Below are positions 63,524 through 64,000 of a stretch of DNA of 64,000 nt, piece after piece (position 1 is the stretch's first letter; every line of letters starts with the position of its first letter). The stretch comes from Microbacterium sp. B35-30. Its GTDB lineage: Bacteria > Actinomycetota > Actinomycetes > Actinomycetales > Microbacteriaceae. A model generated the notes under the pieces. It saw nothing but the letters and a program-made list of their open reading frames with translations. It searched no databases and had not been told where the DNA came from. The translations under genes were made by a program, and so were the position numbers. Location of the stretch: assembly GCF_010634855.1 (NCBI RefSeq), contig NZ_MWLQ01000026.1, forward strand, positions 1 to 64,000. Direction: 5' to 3'.

Positions 63524-64000
63524 GTGGCATCCGTTCTCAACATCTCGGCGTATCTGTTCACGCGCATCGCCGACGCCGCCGAGCTGAAGCCGGTGCTGCG
63601 TGACCGCGCGGTGGCCGCCGGGCTCAAAGGCACGATCCTGCTCGCCGAGGAGGGCATCAACCTCTTCCTCGCGGGCGATGCCGATGCGGTGCGCGACTTC
63701 GTCGACGCGTTGCGTGCGGACCCGCGATTCGCGGAGCTGAGGACGAAGGAGAGCTGGTCCGAGACGCAGCCCTTCGGCAGGATGCTCGTCAAGGTGAAGC
63801 GCGAGATCATCCGCATGGACCACCCCGCCATCCGCCCCGAATCTGGCCGCGCGCCGTCGGTCGCGCCCGCGACGCTGCGCCGCTGGCTCGACCAGGGCCG
63901 AGACGACGAGGGGCGCGAAGTCGTGCTGCTCGACACGCGGAACGCCTTCGAGGTGGACTACGGCTCATTCGTCGGCGCACTGGACTGGCGCCTCGAGCGG
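63524..64000 (+). CDS. trhO: tRNA uridine(34) hydroxylase, N-terminal part
   Basis: Partial gene, 159 residues visible. N-terminal acylphosphatase-like domain (LNISAYLFTRIAD; GTILLAEEGINLFLAG; KVKREIIRMDHPAI) and the start of the rhodanese domain (VVLLDTRNAFEVDYGSFVGALD, shortened) match TrhO (YceA), which makes 5-hydroxyuridine in tRNA wobble positions. The GTG is 6 nt after a -10 box. The catalytic Cys lies beyond the window. Confidence 0.9.
   Translation, partial: MASVLNISAYLFTRIADAAELKPVLRDRAVAAGLKGTILLAEEGINLFLAGDADAVRDFVDALRADPRFAELRTKESWSETQPFGRMLVKVKREIIRMDHPAIRPESGRAPSVAPATLRRWLDQGRDDEGREVVLLDTRNAFEVDYGSFVGALDWRLER

Overview
The window is about 70% GC, almost fully coding, uses ATG/GTG/TTG starts, and packs genes into operons with 1-4 bp stop/start overlaps. 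Gene content (rplJ-rplL leader, LacI-controlled sugar ABC operons, DUF305/DUF3105 proteins, DUF222-HNH endonuclease, cydABDC, molybdenum cofactor genes, deazaflavin-type reductase) and sequence style point to a Micrococcales actinobacterium, most like Microbacterium or another Microbacteriaceae. No rRNA, tRNA, phage, IS transposase or CRISPR array was seen.

Layout. 1-1.4 kb: start of a secreted PA/M28 aminopeptidase. 1.5-2.8 kb: rplJ-rplL with a leader that contains a terminator hairpin. 2.9-14.6 kb: two carbohydrate ABC operons, each with LacI-type operators. The first carries a LacI regulator fused to a DUF6807 (PmoA-like) domain plus a Gfo/Idh/MocA dehydrogenase; the second has a divergent LacI gene. 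14.6-27 kb: CtpE-like P-type ATPase, DUF305/DUF3105 pair, Bcr/CflA efflux pump, PAP2 phosphatase, HerA-like ATPase, degenerate DUF305 protein, IclR regulator with an APC permease. 27.3-31.4 kb: a secreted copper-protein cluster that looks like a copper amine oxidase split over two genes, the second ending in an LAxTG wall-sorting signal, followed by a DUF305 protein and a signal peptidase.

31.5-57 kb is a molybdenum district: YdeP/FdhF-type oxidoreductase, mog-moaE, the opposing moeB-moeA-moaC-mobA-DUF6457-moaD operon, a HTH-TOBE regulator with modABC, moaA-fdhD, and a cysteine-rich winged-helix regulator. Molybdate import, cofactor assembly, FdhD sulfuration and the client enzyme are therefore all present. 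Embedded here is cydABDC (cytochrome bd oxidase and its exporter), with a duplicated FadR-like palindrome at its promoter. 57-64 kb: Dps, amidase, SDR, a proline-rich small protein, DUF222-HNH endonuclease and the start of trhO.

Recurring features beyond genes: many start codons lie 6-7 nt downstream of a TANNNT box (leaderless genes); the octamer CGGATGCC/GGCATCCG is far commoner than base composition predicts; an exact 40-bp repeat occurs once between genes and once in frame inside cydD; and a 20-bp palindrome-arm sequence is shared by two intergenic sites.
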